Origin: Paraphoma chrysanthemicola
Taxonomy: Eukaryota > Ascomycota > Dothideomycetes > Pleosporales > Phaeosphaeriaceae
Direction: 5' to 3'
DNA length: 64,000 nt
Assembly (NCBI GenBank): GCA_020744225.1
Contig: JAGMWG010000001.1
Coordinates: forward strand, 2,728,001 to 2,792,000
Made by a program: the position numbers and the translations under genes
Shown here: in pieces, positions 34,234-46,676 of the stretch
Layout: every line of letters begins with the position of its first letter
Numbering within the stretch: the first letter of the stretch is position 1
The notes under the pieces: model-generated
What the model was told of the DNA's origin: nothing
Databases searched by the model: none
Seen by the model: only the letters and a program-made list of their open reading frames with translations

Positions 34234-35308
34234 CGTTGCGTCAGCAAGGGGCCAAGGACAAGCACCAATGGACTGAAGAAGAGTACCAATTGCGAGTGAG
34301 AAGCAGTAGTTATGGGTGCGGCACGATTTTGAGGAAATGCAGAAGCTAGGATCCTGCCTACTAGACGCTGCCGCCACAAGACGCTTCCGCAGCGACGCCG
34401 TGTTCCGCAAGTATGAGACCTTCTCTTTACTGAGCGATATCCGAAAACACGAATTGATTCTATTGGAAGGATCAAGACGCTTTCAGGGACGAGATTTGGC
34501 TCACGGAAAGAAGAACTAGATCTAGGTGAACGTCTCCGTCAAATTTGCGTTCTGGCTGCAAGACGTGCATTTCGCGGGACATCGCGCATCAGCATGAGCT
34601 CGCTCATTGGCTCGCCAACCTTCCCCCTGAAATATGTAGGCACGATTGCGGCGAGGGTCTGCTATCCCGTGTTCAATCTTCCCGCGATACCAGGTACAAC
34701 CACAGTGTCGGGTCGGCTACGACCTTGCTATTCGCGGGACCAAGTTCTACCTTGGAACATGGCAGCCGAGCCGTTGCCGCAGTGCCAAGCATCCGTGCGC
34801 ATATTAGTCCTAGTCTGGTGAGTTCCTGTGGGATTGTAGCAATTGATGGGATGGTTCTCGGAGCGAGCTACGCGGATGCGCTTCAAACATGCCGAACGTA
34901 AGGCTACCCAGACATGCGGGGCGGATCAAGTTCTCGTACGTATGCACCGGCGGGCGTGCGTCTGCGAGTCGGAATCAACATGGATGTTTGTTGGCTAGAT
35001 TGTGCAGGCCGTCTCTCGCAAGCTCACTACAAGCCGTTCTTCGACGCTGCTATGCCGCAGGCATCCCATGTGATGCGCGACAGCCATAGTATCCAATGAG
35101 ATCGACGTTAATCTCTCTCTCCAAAACATGCAGACATACCCTGCGACCAGTATGTTCATCCTTTACCGATGCCGGGTCCGAAAGCTCCTGGTGATTTAGA
35201 GGGACAAATTGGTGGTAAGCCAGTTCTCTGGCGCCTTCAATTAAAGCTATCAACCTACCACAACGCGTTGCGGACAAACTGGGTGCACATTCTTTCTGAG
35301 TCTCAACA
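34234..35308. other. Divergent intergenic region, 1.1 kb
   Basis: Separates the FAD oxidase (-) and the rhodopsin-domain gene (+) and so holds both promoters. ORFs here are short and mutually overlapping; none is supported. Confidence 0.5.
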
Positions 35309-36831
35309 ATGGACCAACCCATCTTTCCCGCTCCACCAGGCTATATCGTTGATCTTGCAAATCCTCAGAGATCCGGCGTCGCTGCCAACTTTTGGGTGGG
35401 AAGTGTTGGCATGGTGCTTGCGGCAGTCTTCCTCTGCACACGAATATACACGAAAACTGTGCTGGCACGAAGCTTCACTTCTGATGATGGTGCGTTCGAG
35501 ACAGTCCACTCTTTGTTCACGTAGTTTGTATTGTGCACCGGTTGCCTGGCACTGACTTGATCTGCAGGCGCACTTGTGGTTGCTTGGGTACGGTACACTC
35601 CACTCTTGAACGCGAGCTTTATCGTGCTGAATCTCTGAGACTAGCTCTTCTCAATTGCTATCCAAGCCCCTATCCTATGTATGTAGTCTAGAATGGGCTC
35701 TCCAATTTGCGGACGCTGATTATGCATAGTTCAGTACGCCAGAGGCACGATCGGCGTTCATGTTTGGGAGCTCAGCGGCAGCCGACTCAACTCGAGCTTC
35801 ATTGTACTTACATCCTCACTTGGTAACGTCTGAAGTCTACTGACAGCTTTGTAGCTCATTAATGTCGCGAGTATTCTATACTGTCCGTTTCTGGCATGCG
35901 CGAAGTTCTCTCTTCTCTTCTTCTACCTAAAGCTATCGCACCTCCGCTGGTTCAAGCTCTGCATCTATGCAAGCATGTTCCTCGTCATCGGCTACAATTT
36001 TGCCCTCATGATACCACTCATCTTCGCATGCAAGCCCTTCATGCGAACTTGGGATATAACCATCACTGAAGGCAGCTGCATCGATCGCACGCCGATTTAC
36101 ATGGCGACCGCCGTACTCAACATCATCACGGACATCTTGCTACTTGTACTGCCGATACCGATGATCGTTAAACTGCAGATGCCGACGAAGCAAAAGGCCG
36201 GCCTAATCTGCATATTCGGAGTCGGCGCAGCGTGAGTCCCGACTTTGGTTGATCATGTCAGAATTAACACCAAGCAGAACTTGTGTTACGAGCGGCGTGC
36301 GACTCGCGCTTCTGTTCCCGATGCTCAAGACCATCGATCAGACATGGGCCATCGTCATGCCCGGGCTGTGGATGTATGTATAGGAATCGTGACATTTCTG
36401 GCTCTCCAATACTAATGTACCCGTACAGTCTGATCGAAGCAAACCTGGTCATCATTACCGGGAGTCTGCCTACCATGCGCTTGTTCTTCCGCCACGTCGC
36501 CCCACACCTCATCGGAGAGTCGACCCTACGCAGCCAAAGCAATAAGAGAGGCACCGATTACGTTCATGGTTCTGCACAATTATCTGAACTAAAGACAATC
36601 GGATCGAAGAAGGGTGCGACGAGCGCATACAATCGTATGGAGGACGACAATGTCAGTGTCGGCAGTGACGAGAGGACAGCAGCTGGCTGGCACACAGACA
36701 GGGACTCGGAACGAGGTATCGTGGCACCGATAGAAGCTGGGAAGATCATGAAGACTGAGACAACGATTGTGAGGAGCGATGTTGTGGATGTGGATAAGAG
36801 AGAGAGAGAGAGTTGGAAAGCTGGATTTTGA
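35309..36831 (+). CDS. Seven-TM rhodopsin-domain (Pth11-like) membrane protein
   Basis: I assemble seven exons: 35309..35489, 35568..35587, 35645..35678, 35730..35803, 35855..36231, 36278..36373 and 36429..36831, giving 394 residues. The tiny exons 2 and 3 are supported by family residues: GALVVAW, then LFSIAIQAPIL, then FQYARGTIGVHVWELSGSRLN. The protein starts with an extracellular MDQPIFPAPPGY and TM1 (FWVGSVGMVLAAVFLCTRIYTK). It then continues through CAKFSLLFFYLKLS, FALMIPLIFACKPF, GSCIDRTPIYMATAVLNIITDILLLVLPIPMI and RLALLFPMLKT to a cytosolic tail. GxHxW, the CID before TM5 and the LPIPMI motif are typical of the fungal rhodopsin-domain family that includes Pth11-like receptors. Signalling role is inferred; no CFEM domain is present. 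Confidence 0.85.
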
Positions 36832-37011
36832 CCCGTTCCTATAGGTCAGCACGTTTCGGGCCTAGAAAGGTCATGAACTCAGTCATTGCAAGGGGTGCCA
36901 CATAAACTACTACCAACATTACGACCACATGATCTTCGCGTCTGATGCTATCCCCTCCAAATTTCTAAACGACTTGATCTTGACTGGCGCATCATAACTC
37001 AAAGCTTGAGA

Positions 37012-38924
37012 CTACCCAAGTTTCCCAAACTCCATGTATCTCACGCAGCTGCTGAATCCACTTGCGCACATCATCTCGAACTCAGCCTGGGTAGTATGAG
37101 TTCCAATCTTGAATGGCCACGGTTCGACAATGGTATGCGTTTTCTTGACCTTCAGTCCGTACTTGCTGGTGGACGCCATGAGCAATTGATTAGCCATGAA
37201 CCTGTCGAAGAATGGTTCCCTGTTTAGAAGCCGACCAACACGCTCATAATAACGCATCTCTCGGGGATCAGGACAGCTCGTCTCTCCGTTACCCGCGGAC
37301 GGATACTGCTGAATTGACATGTACTTTTCCAAGCGGCTAGATGCTTCTTTCATACTCGCGAGATATGCCTGCATATGCGTCTTTTGGACTTCCTTCTCGA
37401 CGCTGACGACGGCATTCTGAAACGACATCAGAAGTGTGGCCTTCGAATTCTCAGACTTAGGTCTCAGAAGCTTTGAAAAAGCTTTTAGACATACCTTAGG
37501 GCCGAGGTAGCAAGTGTCGCTGATATTGGAGATCTGAATGTACATTAGCCATGGCTGTCCGTCTTACGGATCGCACTGCTAGACTCACTTCGATGCGATC
37601 AAACTTTGTGTTGCCAACAAAGTTCTCCGGCTTTCGTGCATCCATACAATACGTCTCGAATGTAACGTCGAATTCTTGCACCCGAACACAGAATTCGAGT
37701 AACAGCTTACGCAAGTAGAAGAACAGCGCACCATGCTCGTCCTCTTTCGCGCACCCAGCGGACTCAATGATGTCGGAACGCGACCAACCGTCTTTGGGAG
37801 TGGCACTATCTGACATTGGCCAAGTGTTACCAGGATAGAAGGTACTGCTGTTTGTTAGTCCGGTTTTTGCGTGCCGCGAGATGGGGATACGTACGGATTT
37901 GGTGTGTCATACGCGTCCAGCGAACAACCATAAGGCAGCAGAATGCCGGTGCTGCGAAAGTGCATCTCGCCCTGCCGAACGGCTGGAGACCACTCTAGCC
38001 GGGCTCGATCATGATAGTCGACTCGCCCGGGTGCAAGCGTGACGCCACGGCGCATGTCACTGGCTTGCTCGAAGGTCAATCCAGATGGGACCTGCAAACA
38101 TTTGGCCAGCTCGGTCCATTCTTCCTTCTTCAAGACGACACGCAGAGATCGATCCTTAATCTTGAACGTTTTCGCTTGCAACGTGTCGTCGGAATCTTTA
38201 TGCTTGATCTTCTCGCATACATCCTCGATCATCGGAAGAATAGTAGACTGCAACGCCTCTAGCATCGCACGAGGAAGTAGCGCAGAGTACCATAGGTGGA
38301 TGATGATTGGCACAGCAGTTTCTGCTTCAAAAACGAGAGCAACCAGCAGCTTGATGACGTTGCGCGCCACAGTGATGATGTCTTTGTCGTTCATGACGGC
38401 AACGCACTTACCCTTGTGCTTGTCCGGTATGCCAACAATTGTCTTTACTAGATTTCGCATATCTCCAGACGCAGCGAAAAGCAAATTGAAATTGCGATCC
38501 ACATCCTGGACGCCTTCGTTGTCATTGATGCGCAGAACATCCAGTGCTGCCACATTCCCCCACAGATATCTTGGTGCGCCGAAAGGGGACATGAACTGGT
38601 TTTCGTTGTCGCTAATCCAATCTGGTTTGCGTTTCTCGACAAACCAGTTCGGCTTCCAGGTCTCTTTCAGAAAAGGCGATTTGCACGTCGCTTTGTGGTG
38701 CGACCAGTCCGCGATTTGGCACTCCTTGGAGCAGTACTGGCACTATATCAGCGAGCCTTCTAAGGTCTGTCACACCAGTGATATACTTGAACCAGACGGC
38801 ACCTACTGCAGGCGTTTGGAGCAGTCTTTTCGCACTGCGTAGTATTACCATCTATGATTGCATGATTGTTGGCGCACAACGGCGGGTTGAAGAAAGCTGA
38901 TAGGCCTGGCATCTTGAGCGCCAT
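37012..38924 (-). CDS. MYND-type zinc finger protein with DUF4470-like region
   Basis: Four exons, 38924..38787, 38742..37895, 37844..37589 and 37533..37012, encode 587 residues; introns are 44, 50 and 55 bp. ATG 38924 gives MALKMPGLSAFFNPPLCANN. The MYND finger spans residues 31-66 and has CEKTAP, ACSRC, CQYCSKEC and DWSHHKATC. The 44-bp intron falls inside it in phase 0, between the second and third metal-binding pairs. YLWGNVAALDVLRINDNEG and FNLLFAASGDMRNLVKTI are the DUF4470-type landmarks. The long C-terminal region with FDRIEISNISDTCYLGPK and ATLLMSFQNAV is also typical of fungal MYND/DUF4470 proteins. MYND fingers mediate protein-protein contacts, often in transcription repression; a specific role is unknown. 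Confidence 0.85.
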
Positions 38925-39896
38925 AGTGTCTTTCTAGTTGAGTGGCCTTGCGAGAAGCTTTAAGTACGCTGCAGGTTTAGTGAGCAATCTTCATCTTTGT
39001 TTGATCAATCATGTTTCCGATAAGCACGGGGCGGCACAAGGTAGTGCTGTGAAGGCACCGAGGATGCCTCAGGCGAGATACGGTACTTCCGATCCCTTTT
39101 CTTGCCACACTAGCCGCATATCCTGGACATATGTCTTTCCAAAAGTCGCGGATGGTTCCTGCGTCTTGGAATCAACCATATCTCAGGATTGAGCGTGCAG
39201 AAGACGTCCTCCCAATCTTGGTGGAGGTAGAATAGAGCAGCCTGGCGACCTTTATTTTTATCCTATCTCCATAATAAACTCGCGGACATGTTTGAGTACT
39301 CTCGGGAGTGTTCTATTGGGGATGAAGAGATGTGATGCCTAGATATCGGAGTGTCAATCACTGGGTGTAGAGGTTAATATCTCATCTATCGAGTAATTTA
39401 CTGACGAGTCCTGCCCAATTCTTGGCATGCCTGCCAGACTTTCCAGTATGCCTTAGATGATAGCCTCACAATCATGAAGAGATATAAGATGGACTTGACC
39501 TAACTGCTTGCGACATCAATGATCGCTGATGCTGTCTCCCACATCTTGGTATGTAAAGCAGCTAATCGTGACGGGTGCCGAAACCAGCCCGATTATGGGC
39601 TAAGTAGATTATCCCCCCACAAGGACATTTCATGTCGCCTTAGCAGCCTCTTATAGCTTTTTCAGTATCTAGGCGACGAATCTGATGCGTCTTCTCGGAA
39701 TTTCCCTTGTGCTCGTGACGGATCTGCGAGTTCTTCTGTGTGATCTCCTCCTCCAGTTCCTCAACCTCGTTATTGACACTTGAAAGAGGGCGGTTCTGAA
39801 TCATACGGGCAGCAAGATCGTGCAATAATCTCGACGGCAATTCTTCTGGCGTACGCGTACTCTCGATGTATCGCAGTAGGCAACATGCTCCAGTAT
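38925..39896. other. Intergenic, about 1 kb
   Basis: Upstream of the MYND gene and downstream of the DUF3433 gene. A minus-strand coiled-coil-like ORF (39640-39924) lies just past the DUF3433 stop. It overlaps its end in another frame; I could not find a good splice to join it. Confidence 0.45.
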
Positions 39897-42800
39897 TCAA
39901 GCCGTCTTCCAGAACTTCGCCCAAGCTATGCTTCTAGCAAGCATACTCCTCTTGCTCTGCCCTCTCGGTACTGGCTCCTCGTCCTTGCTCTCATCCTCGC
40001 CCTCATCCTCGTCGGGCCCATCAACCCACTCAACATCGCCGCCTATACGTTCTATTCCCCATCTTACAACACCTCTCTTATCCCTGAACCATCCCAGCTT
40101 TGTCATGACGCCGCTCTTCTCAATACCGTCCACGCCTCTTTCATGCACCATATGTACGATCTCATCGCTCCCCGCGATCATGAGCAACACATCCGCCAAG
40201 CACTCGACGCGGTGGTGCAGCGAGTTACTTGGATACACCGTCCGAAGCGCGACAAAAACGACGATGAGGATGACAGTGAGTATGAAGATGATGGCGAGAG
40301 ACAACCACGTTGCTGTCTCATTCATCTTCAGAATCTCAATGCGTTCCGACATCGACCAGGCCGTCCAATTATCCCGGCTCGAGTAGCTTCGTACGTCGTC
40401 GTAGACTGCGCTCCGCACTTTTCCGGTCCCCTTGTCCGTCGTGCCGCTTGTCACAAAGTGCTTGAAGAAGGTTTGGAACGTCGTTTGCGAGTGCTCGAGT
40501 AATTTCGCGGGATCGAGGAGCAGGGCAGGATCTCTGTCGGCGAGGTAGTAGTTCGCGTAGGACATAAAGTCCATGTTCAGACCCTTGTCGAGATCCCGGA
40601 TTGCAAATCGCTCGATGCTAAGATCCTCAATACTGCGATTGTAGACTAGCCAATTCGGATACTGTTGTGGTTCGACAAGGTGGGGTGCGTTGAGAAGCTG
40701 GGTTAGGAAAAGTGGTCCGTAGCTAAAGTGCATTGTTAGAGTGGGTCATGTCACGTCTCATAGAAGAGGCATACCTGACATTGAAGTTTGAGACGTTCGA
40801 CGATGGCTTGGGATAGACAGCGTCCCACGCGTAGTCCCAGGCTTCAGCGGCAGGTTGTGGTTCGCTCAGCATTTCAGTTCCTAGTATCTCTCCAGTACCC
40901 CTAGCGAGGATAATGCTCGCATTAGCTCTCTCGATTACAGGTCGACAATTAAGCAAGGCCATCTTAGGCTCCTCGAGGAAATACAAGAGAGTAGCGTTTT
41001 CAAAGCCCACTCCACTAGTGAAGAGAGTCGAGTTGTTATCTTGTGCCGATATTGTGGTAGAAGACGTCGGCCCACGTATCCATTTGATTGTAAAGGCCGG
41101 CGCCCATATCTGCGGGACTTTCAAGTTCAGCGGTCCATTCAAGTCGACCTCCTCTGCTGGCCTTGGTTCCGTGTATGACGCAGTGCTAGACCAGTATGCG
41201 ATGACTGATTGATTCCCGGTTGAAGTGCCATTGGTACAACAGGCTATGCGTCTTGGGACAGTGAAGACTGGAGTCTTGTATGGTTTATTATCGAACAGCG
41301 TGGCCGGTAGCACATAGCCTTCCAAGTTCTCGTGAGTCCTGTCCGGATAGACGTCTTCTGCTCGATCAAGCCAGTTTGTTAATGGTACTTGACTTATGCT
41401 GCAGTCGAGTCGGCCGCGTAATGCTGAGGTAGTGATCGACACGTTCATAGGTGATGTCACAAGCGCCGACTTCTGCTCGTCTTCATTCTTTGATCCTGTC
41501 TTCTGGGTGACGGTGCTATTCGGTAAGGCATCAAAACGTACAGGCGTAAATGCCCACTCATCCTTCGTCCATTTTGGGGGATTTGTCTTCAGGGTAATTT
41601 CGTCGAGAGCGTGGAACAACCAATCGGCTTGAGTGACTTCTATCAATGTTTCGTCGAACTTAAAAGGCCGCGGGGTGTAGCCAGCGTCGAAATTGATTGG
41701 CTCCAACCGGGGTTCTAGGATAGGCACCGGGAAGCCCCGGACGTCTGATTCCGTCAATTTTTGGACGATAGCCTGCCTCTCGAAGATTGCTGCCATGGCG
41801 ATAACCACTAAGTTCTGTTAGTCAAATAAACTAATCAATAGCTCGGAAATAATCGCGGGCTGAACCAGCTCTCTCAGAGCCGAAGTGGAGAAAATAAGTG
41901 GATGTCATGAATGCTATTCACTCTCGATGAGCCCTAGAAAGAGCCCAACGATGAGTGGATGCTGCATTTACATCAATCATGGGATATTTCAGTATCTTAA
42001 GAGAAAAGAGGACGAACGGGCGCATCGAATTCCTTCTGGGAACTTACAAATCTGACTCAGAGTCGTGCCGAAGGTCACGAGACATAGAACCCAATGCTTC
42101 CTTCGTGCAGCCTTCGTAGAAGCCCAGACCCAATACGAGGCTTCGTATGATAACGATACACCCTTGAATGCTGCGGTAGGTGCATTTGACATCGCAAGAT
42201 AGGGCTGCAATTTTCGCAGTGGTTTATCTAAGCCGTCCCAGAAAAGACCAACTGCTACAGCAATGATTGCGGCGACCAGTGAGTTCGGGGAGAAGGTCGT
42301 ATTGAATAGACCGAGTTTGACCTGGTACACAAATGCGGTCCGATATAATCTCTGCTCAATGGCATACTTGCGGAGGACTAGTAGGGTGATTGCAAGAGCG
42401 ACAAGAATGACGAAGAGCAGAATCAGCCACCTATCACGTAGCATACCTGGTTTCCAACTCTTTTGATGTTTTGGCTTTGTGTTATTTGTGTTCTTCCAGG
42501 GCCAGCGTTTCTTTTCAGGCGATGCTGGAGGTTTGACATGTTTTCCCGCGTCAACTTGGTTGATGTCACTAATAGTACCAGCTCGCACGGTATATCTGGA
42601 ATGCTCAATTGCATCCCCGACGCTGCCACTTTGGCCTCGATCGTACGACTGCAACTGACGAGCGAGCGTGGACTTCAGTGCGAAAAGCGACATGAGTCCC
42701 GTAGCAGTGGAAGGGTCAGTCTGGAGACGAAGTGGTCTCCGGTGTGTAGCCATGCTCCAAAGCAAAATTGAGGCATAGCAGGCTGCGAGAAGGAACAACA

Positions 42801-44882
42801 CCGCAAGCGTAATAGCAACTTCGGTTACCACTAGGACCCGTCTTGTAGTCGCCGTAAGTTGGCCGCTGATATTCTTAAGCACTGGCGTGTCTGCCTCTAC
42901 GAGCGATGAGAGGATAAGCTCGTTAAAAAACCGGCTGCGAAAAGCGCCAGCTTCTTTGCCAAGTGTCTCGTTCACCAGCATGTTTGAAGCGTTCCTCCCG
43001 TATTGTTGTCCGAGAAGCATTGTAACGCCTTCAAAGTGACCCCATTCGCCCAAGAAGCGAGCAGGGAGAGATGTATATTTGCTCCACGGTCCACGAAAGC
43101 TGGCATCGTCTAGTGTTCCAAAGTCCAGCCCATCGTTTAGTAAAGGCTTCCGTCGAGCAAGGAATGCTGAGTTGTCGAAATCCACTGTGGAAATGCCGTT
43201 GGTCGTGGACACCTTCACTGGCATGTCGGCTTCGTAGTATTTCGGGGTGCATACTTCCGCTCTTGCTGTAACGTTCTGCCAATATCTCGCCTGCCAGTCA
43301 GCCATTGATTCGTTGCGTGGGATTATGTTGGACTTCCATGGCGGAGTTACGAGAAGCAGATCGCGCCCACGACACTGCTCCGAAAGGCCGTAGATGAAGA
43401 TACGACGCCATTGCGTAGGAGTGTGTTGTTCGCCAGCCTCAATGGGCGGTGTCGAGCCATGTGCCTGCGTAAGGTCCTGCCATGAGATGTAGGAAGACGA
43501 CATATTCGTCCATAGAATCCCACCAGCTGTATACAACTCGTCCTGAAGAAGCTCAGACATGTTGTTACCATTCGTAGACTCTTCGCGCAGGATCTGCGAC
43601 TGCAATTGAACTTCGCAGCCATCGTCTGACCGAAGCTTGAAGCCTTTTGAGGCTGAGTTACAACCTTTGGCGCAGTCGGTGTCACCAGGTAGTGAAAAGC
43701 TAATGTTCAGTGAGGTCTTCGCACCCATTCGCATCGGCATACAGCCAGACTCCAATTGCATGACTGTTGTCTCTGCCTGCATGACACCATCTGGAAAGAC
43801 CTCAGCATGATCCAGACTCGCCAACGGGCTCAACGGCATGATGACGTGTGATGGTGATGTCCAGATCGAAGTGGAGGCGTTATACAGGAAGCCGCTGATA
43901 GTATGTAAGTATGTGTCACGCTTGGGAACGAGAGCAATTGAGCTATTGTTGCCCGTTGTGTATCGTTGTAGGCCCACATCGTTTTCCAAGATGACGTCTT
44001 TGGCTGTAAGGACCGAAGACGAGAAAGTTGAGACCAAGAGGATGCTCAGCCCCGCGGCAAGTGACGAAACAGCCAAGGTACGTCCATTGTAGCCACCATT
44101 GCGTCTGCGGGCTACACCATCGAAGACGCTCTTCCACCACACCTTGGGGATATACGAAAGTGTGAACTTGGCCATGGCCGGGTTAGAACAGGCCATCCGA
44201 GCAAAAGCTTCTGTCCTCTTTACGTCTTCAGCCGTTGCGACCAGCGCTTGAGTGAAAAGCACCGCAATTAGTGTTGGTGTGTATCGCCATCCAAAGAGAA
44301 GCCCGGTCGAGCCATCGTCACTCCCAAGGCCATGATTTTTTGCTGAGTACCAGCACAACACTGCCAGTGTAAGTGCAAGTGATAGCGAAACAAGTGTCAA
44401 TATCAGTAAGAAGGGTTTGCGGAGAGTATATGGTTGCCAGTCGCCGGATCTTTCTTCTTCAGGGTTCTCGGCGTCGGCTTCTAGCTGGTAAGCAAAAACA
44501 ACACAGAACGCAATGCATGGCTTTGGCACATACTGTCGTTTCGCCGCACTTGCGTTGCTATTTCCGTTGATTGGCTTGTCTGGGAAGAAGCACGCTTGGA
44601 GTAGACTGGCGGAATTCGATGCGATGCCGGGGAGTCGTCCAACAAGTTGGATCTCTCGTCTTGTGGGGGCGGAAATGGAGACTGTCGCAACTCCAGCTCA
44701 ATTTCGCTAGGCGTGATTTGCGAGTGAGGCCTGGAGATTGGGCTCGGTGGTTGCGAAATTCGATCGTTGTCATTTGCTCCTCGCACAAACTTGTGTTCAT
44801 CATCGCCATCACTATTGGGAAGTGTCATCCAGGAGAATCGATGTGCTGAGTGCTCCGACGCGTTCGACGTAGCGTGTGACAT
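39897..44882 (-). CDS. DUF3433 multi-pass membrane protein
   Basis: Four exons, 44882..44534, 44480..42048, 41807..40775 and 40722..39897, encode 1546 residues. The first and third introns are 53-54 bp and the second is 240 bp (GTAAGT...CTTAG). The N-terminal 115 residues are Ser/Pro/Glu-rich and cytosolic. A first DUF3433-like unit follows at about 137-270: a TM helix, FGWRYTPTLIAVLFTQALVATAEDVKRTE, WWKSVFDGVARRRN and a second TM. A large, probably lumenal or extracellular domain comes next, with many N-x-S/T sites and Cys. A second unit around 800-940 has LFWDGLDKPLRKLQPYLAMS and SYWVWASTKAARRKHW, then another glycosylation-rich domain. A final TM lies in exon 4 (SLAIIFILTVILIVVFVALRTVY). 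This duplicated architecture is typical for fungal DUF3433 proteins, whose function is unknown; this one is longer than most I recall. Confidence 0.85.
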
Positions 44883-45681
44883 TCTGCCTGGGATGAGAAT
44901 GCTGGCGACTTGCGGAGGTCCAGAGTGCAGGTCATTAGAAGTAACATGTGCTCGGCCATGGGGCGGGACATCACTGCATTGAGGCTCAGCTTCGTAAGGC
45001 GCCCCATACCTGACGGACTGTAGCCCGCCTCTTGTTGTAGCACATCCCTGGGCGCACGTCCATGCACCGCCTTACGCCCCGTCGCACGATCGCCAGTCGG
45101 AGAATTTCATTGGCTTTGTCGGATCTTGGATGTCAGATGTAAGCTGCGCAGCGAGTAACCTGAGCAGGAAGAAATAAATAAGCAACGGCAAAGGCGTGTG
45201 ATCATATAGGAAGGTGGGACGAGGTATAGAGTGGTAAGTGCTCCACTTCGCCAAGATACGTCCCAAACCACACAGAACTATCAACGCGCAGTGTAGAAAC
45301 CCGTACAGCTCTGAATCGCGTCTCAATATAGGCGCAGCCAATCCTAGCGCGCCTTGTGAAGAGCTCTTTTCAGTCGCTGGACGTTTACTTTGCTTGCGTA
45401 GATCTTGTGACACTAATTGGGACTTGACGATATATCGATCAGCGAACGGAATCATATGAGACCAGGAATAGCCATGCCTCTTTCGAATATGAAGCTTGCA
45501 TTTTGAGTTCAACGCTCCAAGGCACTCCTCCACCTCCTGCGAGTCCGCAAGTGGCGCGTCAATCTGAGGGACGAAAAACTTCGAGAATATAATACATGTC
45601 CGTACATGAACGTCACCTGCCCAGGTCGACTTTCCTGCCTCACTCGGTCTCTGCTGATTCTCGCGACGCAGCAGTCTTCGT
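44883..45681. other. Intergenic, 0.8 kb, with doubtful membrane-protein ORF
   Basis: Upstream of the DUF3433 gene. It contains the minus-strand ORF 45072-45455 described separately. Otherwise nothing recognisable. Confidence 0.4.
45072..45455 (-). CDS. Doubtful small membrane protein
   Basis: From the first in-frame ATG (45455) the ORF encodes 127 residues, beginning MIPFADRYIVKSQLVSQD. Two hydrophobic stretches (LYGFLHCALIVLCGLGRIL and LPLLIYFFLLRLLAAQL) could cross a membrane. The frame stays open upstream to 45533 but begins there with GTG, so an upstream exon would be needed for a longer protein. No family recognised; it may equally be a 5' leader segment of the DUF3433 gene. Confidence 0.25.
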   Translation of the reverse strand: MIPFADRYIVKSQLVSQDLRKQSKRPATEKSSSQGALGLAAPILRRDSELYGFLHCALIVLCGLGRILAKWSTYHSIPRPTFLYDHTPLPLLIYFFLLRLLAAQLTSDIQDPTKPMKFSDWRSCDGA

Positions 45682-46253
45682 TCATCGCTTCTTTGTGCTG
45701 ACTTGCTCCTCCAGGGTCCTGACGTAGCCTTCTATCCGTTGTACCGCAGACTGCAGGGCCTGTCTCAGGTTAGCCTTTTGCTGTCCTCCAGAGTATGACC
45801 TTCTAGGTCGGGCGATGCAAACATACATAAACGTCTTCGGTCAAGAGCTGGTTGGAGACGCGGTATTCGTCGATGACATAGTAGTACATGCCGGCGCCGG
45901 CTGCAGTCGAGCCAGTGAGGAAACCGAACAATCTGATGCATGTTAGTCACTCCACTCTGTAGTTTTTCTTTTGTTGCAGCAATGTGCGCGGGATCGCGAG
46001 CAAGCGCGAGATCTCTCCGTGCCTGTCGTAAGACCAGCATCTTCTGCGCGCATTACACTGCACGTCCTAGAGCTTGCGCCTGTCTTGCGCCTGTCTTGCG
46101 TACAACTCACCCTCCTCTGAAAGCACCAACAGGCTTCCTGACTGGTGCAATAACCGCCTCCTGCCTCAATGCAGCGCTTGTTTGGAAGCTCCGGGCAACG
46201 ACGGGAGCTCTGGTGGCTGTCCGGAACGCCGGGCGCAGGATTCGGGATGCCAT
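45682..46253 (-). CDS. Small mitochondrial membrane protein, uncharacterised
   Basis: Three exons, 46253..46111, 45932..45827 and 45759..45682, encode 108 residues. MASRILRPAFRTATRAPVVARSFQTSAALRQ is a classic arginine-rich mitochondrial presequence with a likely cleavage near RSFQTSA. One TM-like segment follows, LFGFLTGSTAAGAGMYYYVIDEY, then a helix ending LQSAVQRIEGYVRTLEEQVSTKKR. This layout is shared by conserved small fungal mitochondrial proteins of unknown function. Intron 1 is 178 bp and contains an 11-bp unit (cttgcgcctgt) repeated 2.5 times at 46073-46100. Intron 2 is 67 bp with GTATGT and GCTAAC. Inner-membrane location is inferred. Confidence 0.8.
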
Positions 46254-46676
46254 TGCGGCAAAGACGAGGGTGAGCGGCGACTTTGGTAGGCTTTGGGTTC
46301 TTCTGTGCTATTCAGTCGAGGACTTGATGTTCTTGATGTTGTGTTGGGGTCAGGTAGTGGTGTGATGGCGGTGACGTTGTTTAGAGCTCTCCACACAGCT
46401 CAAGCCTCGTGCCTGCCGACTAGCGCTGGACCCTGGTCCCGCTTACCTAACCTTTCGAAACCACTGCAATAGGACACCACAAATTTGCAAAGACAGGAAA
46501 GGGACTAATATGTGGGATTCCAGTCTATTCATGACGAACTCGCCGAGGTTTTGATGAGATCCACGCCGACAGCGCCCAGCCGCCCAAGCTTCAGCAGACC
46601 TCACCGACCAAACTACAAGGAAAAGGGTATCAAGTCGTCGCAATCATCACATACATCCCACCCTCGCACGTTCTTC
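46254..46676. other. Intergenic, 0.4 kb
   Basis: Promoter of the small mitochondrial protein gene and 3' flank of the WSS1 gene; no other feature seen. Confidence 0.5.

Noticed and set aside
32551..36831. Secondary-metabolite gene cluster
   Set aside because: An FAD-linked oxidase and a Pth11-like receptor are neighbours, but no PKS, NRPS, terpene synthase, P450 or cluster regulator is present.
37420..37500. Possible intron in the MYND gene (GTATGT at about 37494 with a TTTCAG acceptor)
   Set aside because: The would-be intron is in frame and encodes family-like sequence (AFSKLLRPKSENSKATLL), so it is coding.
39640..39924. Coiled-coil-like minus-strand ORF after the DUF3433 gene
   Set aside because: No good donor in the DUF3433 frame joins it and it has no independent start that looks convincing.
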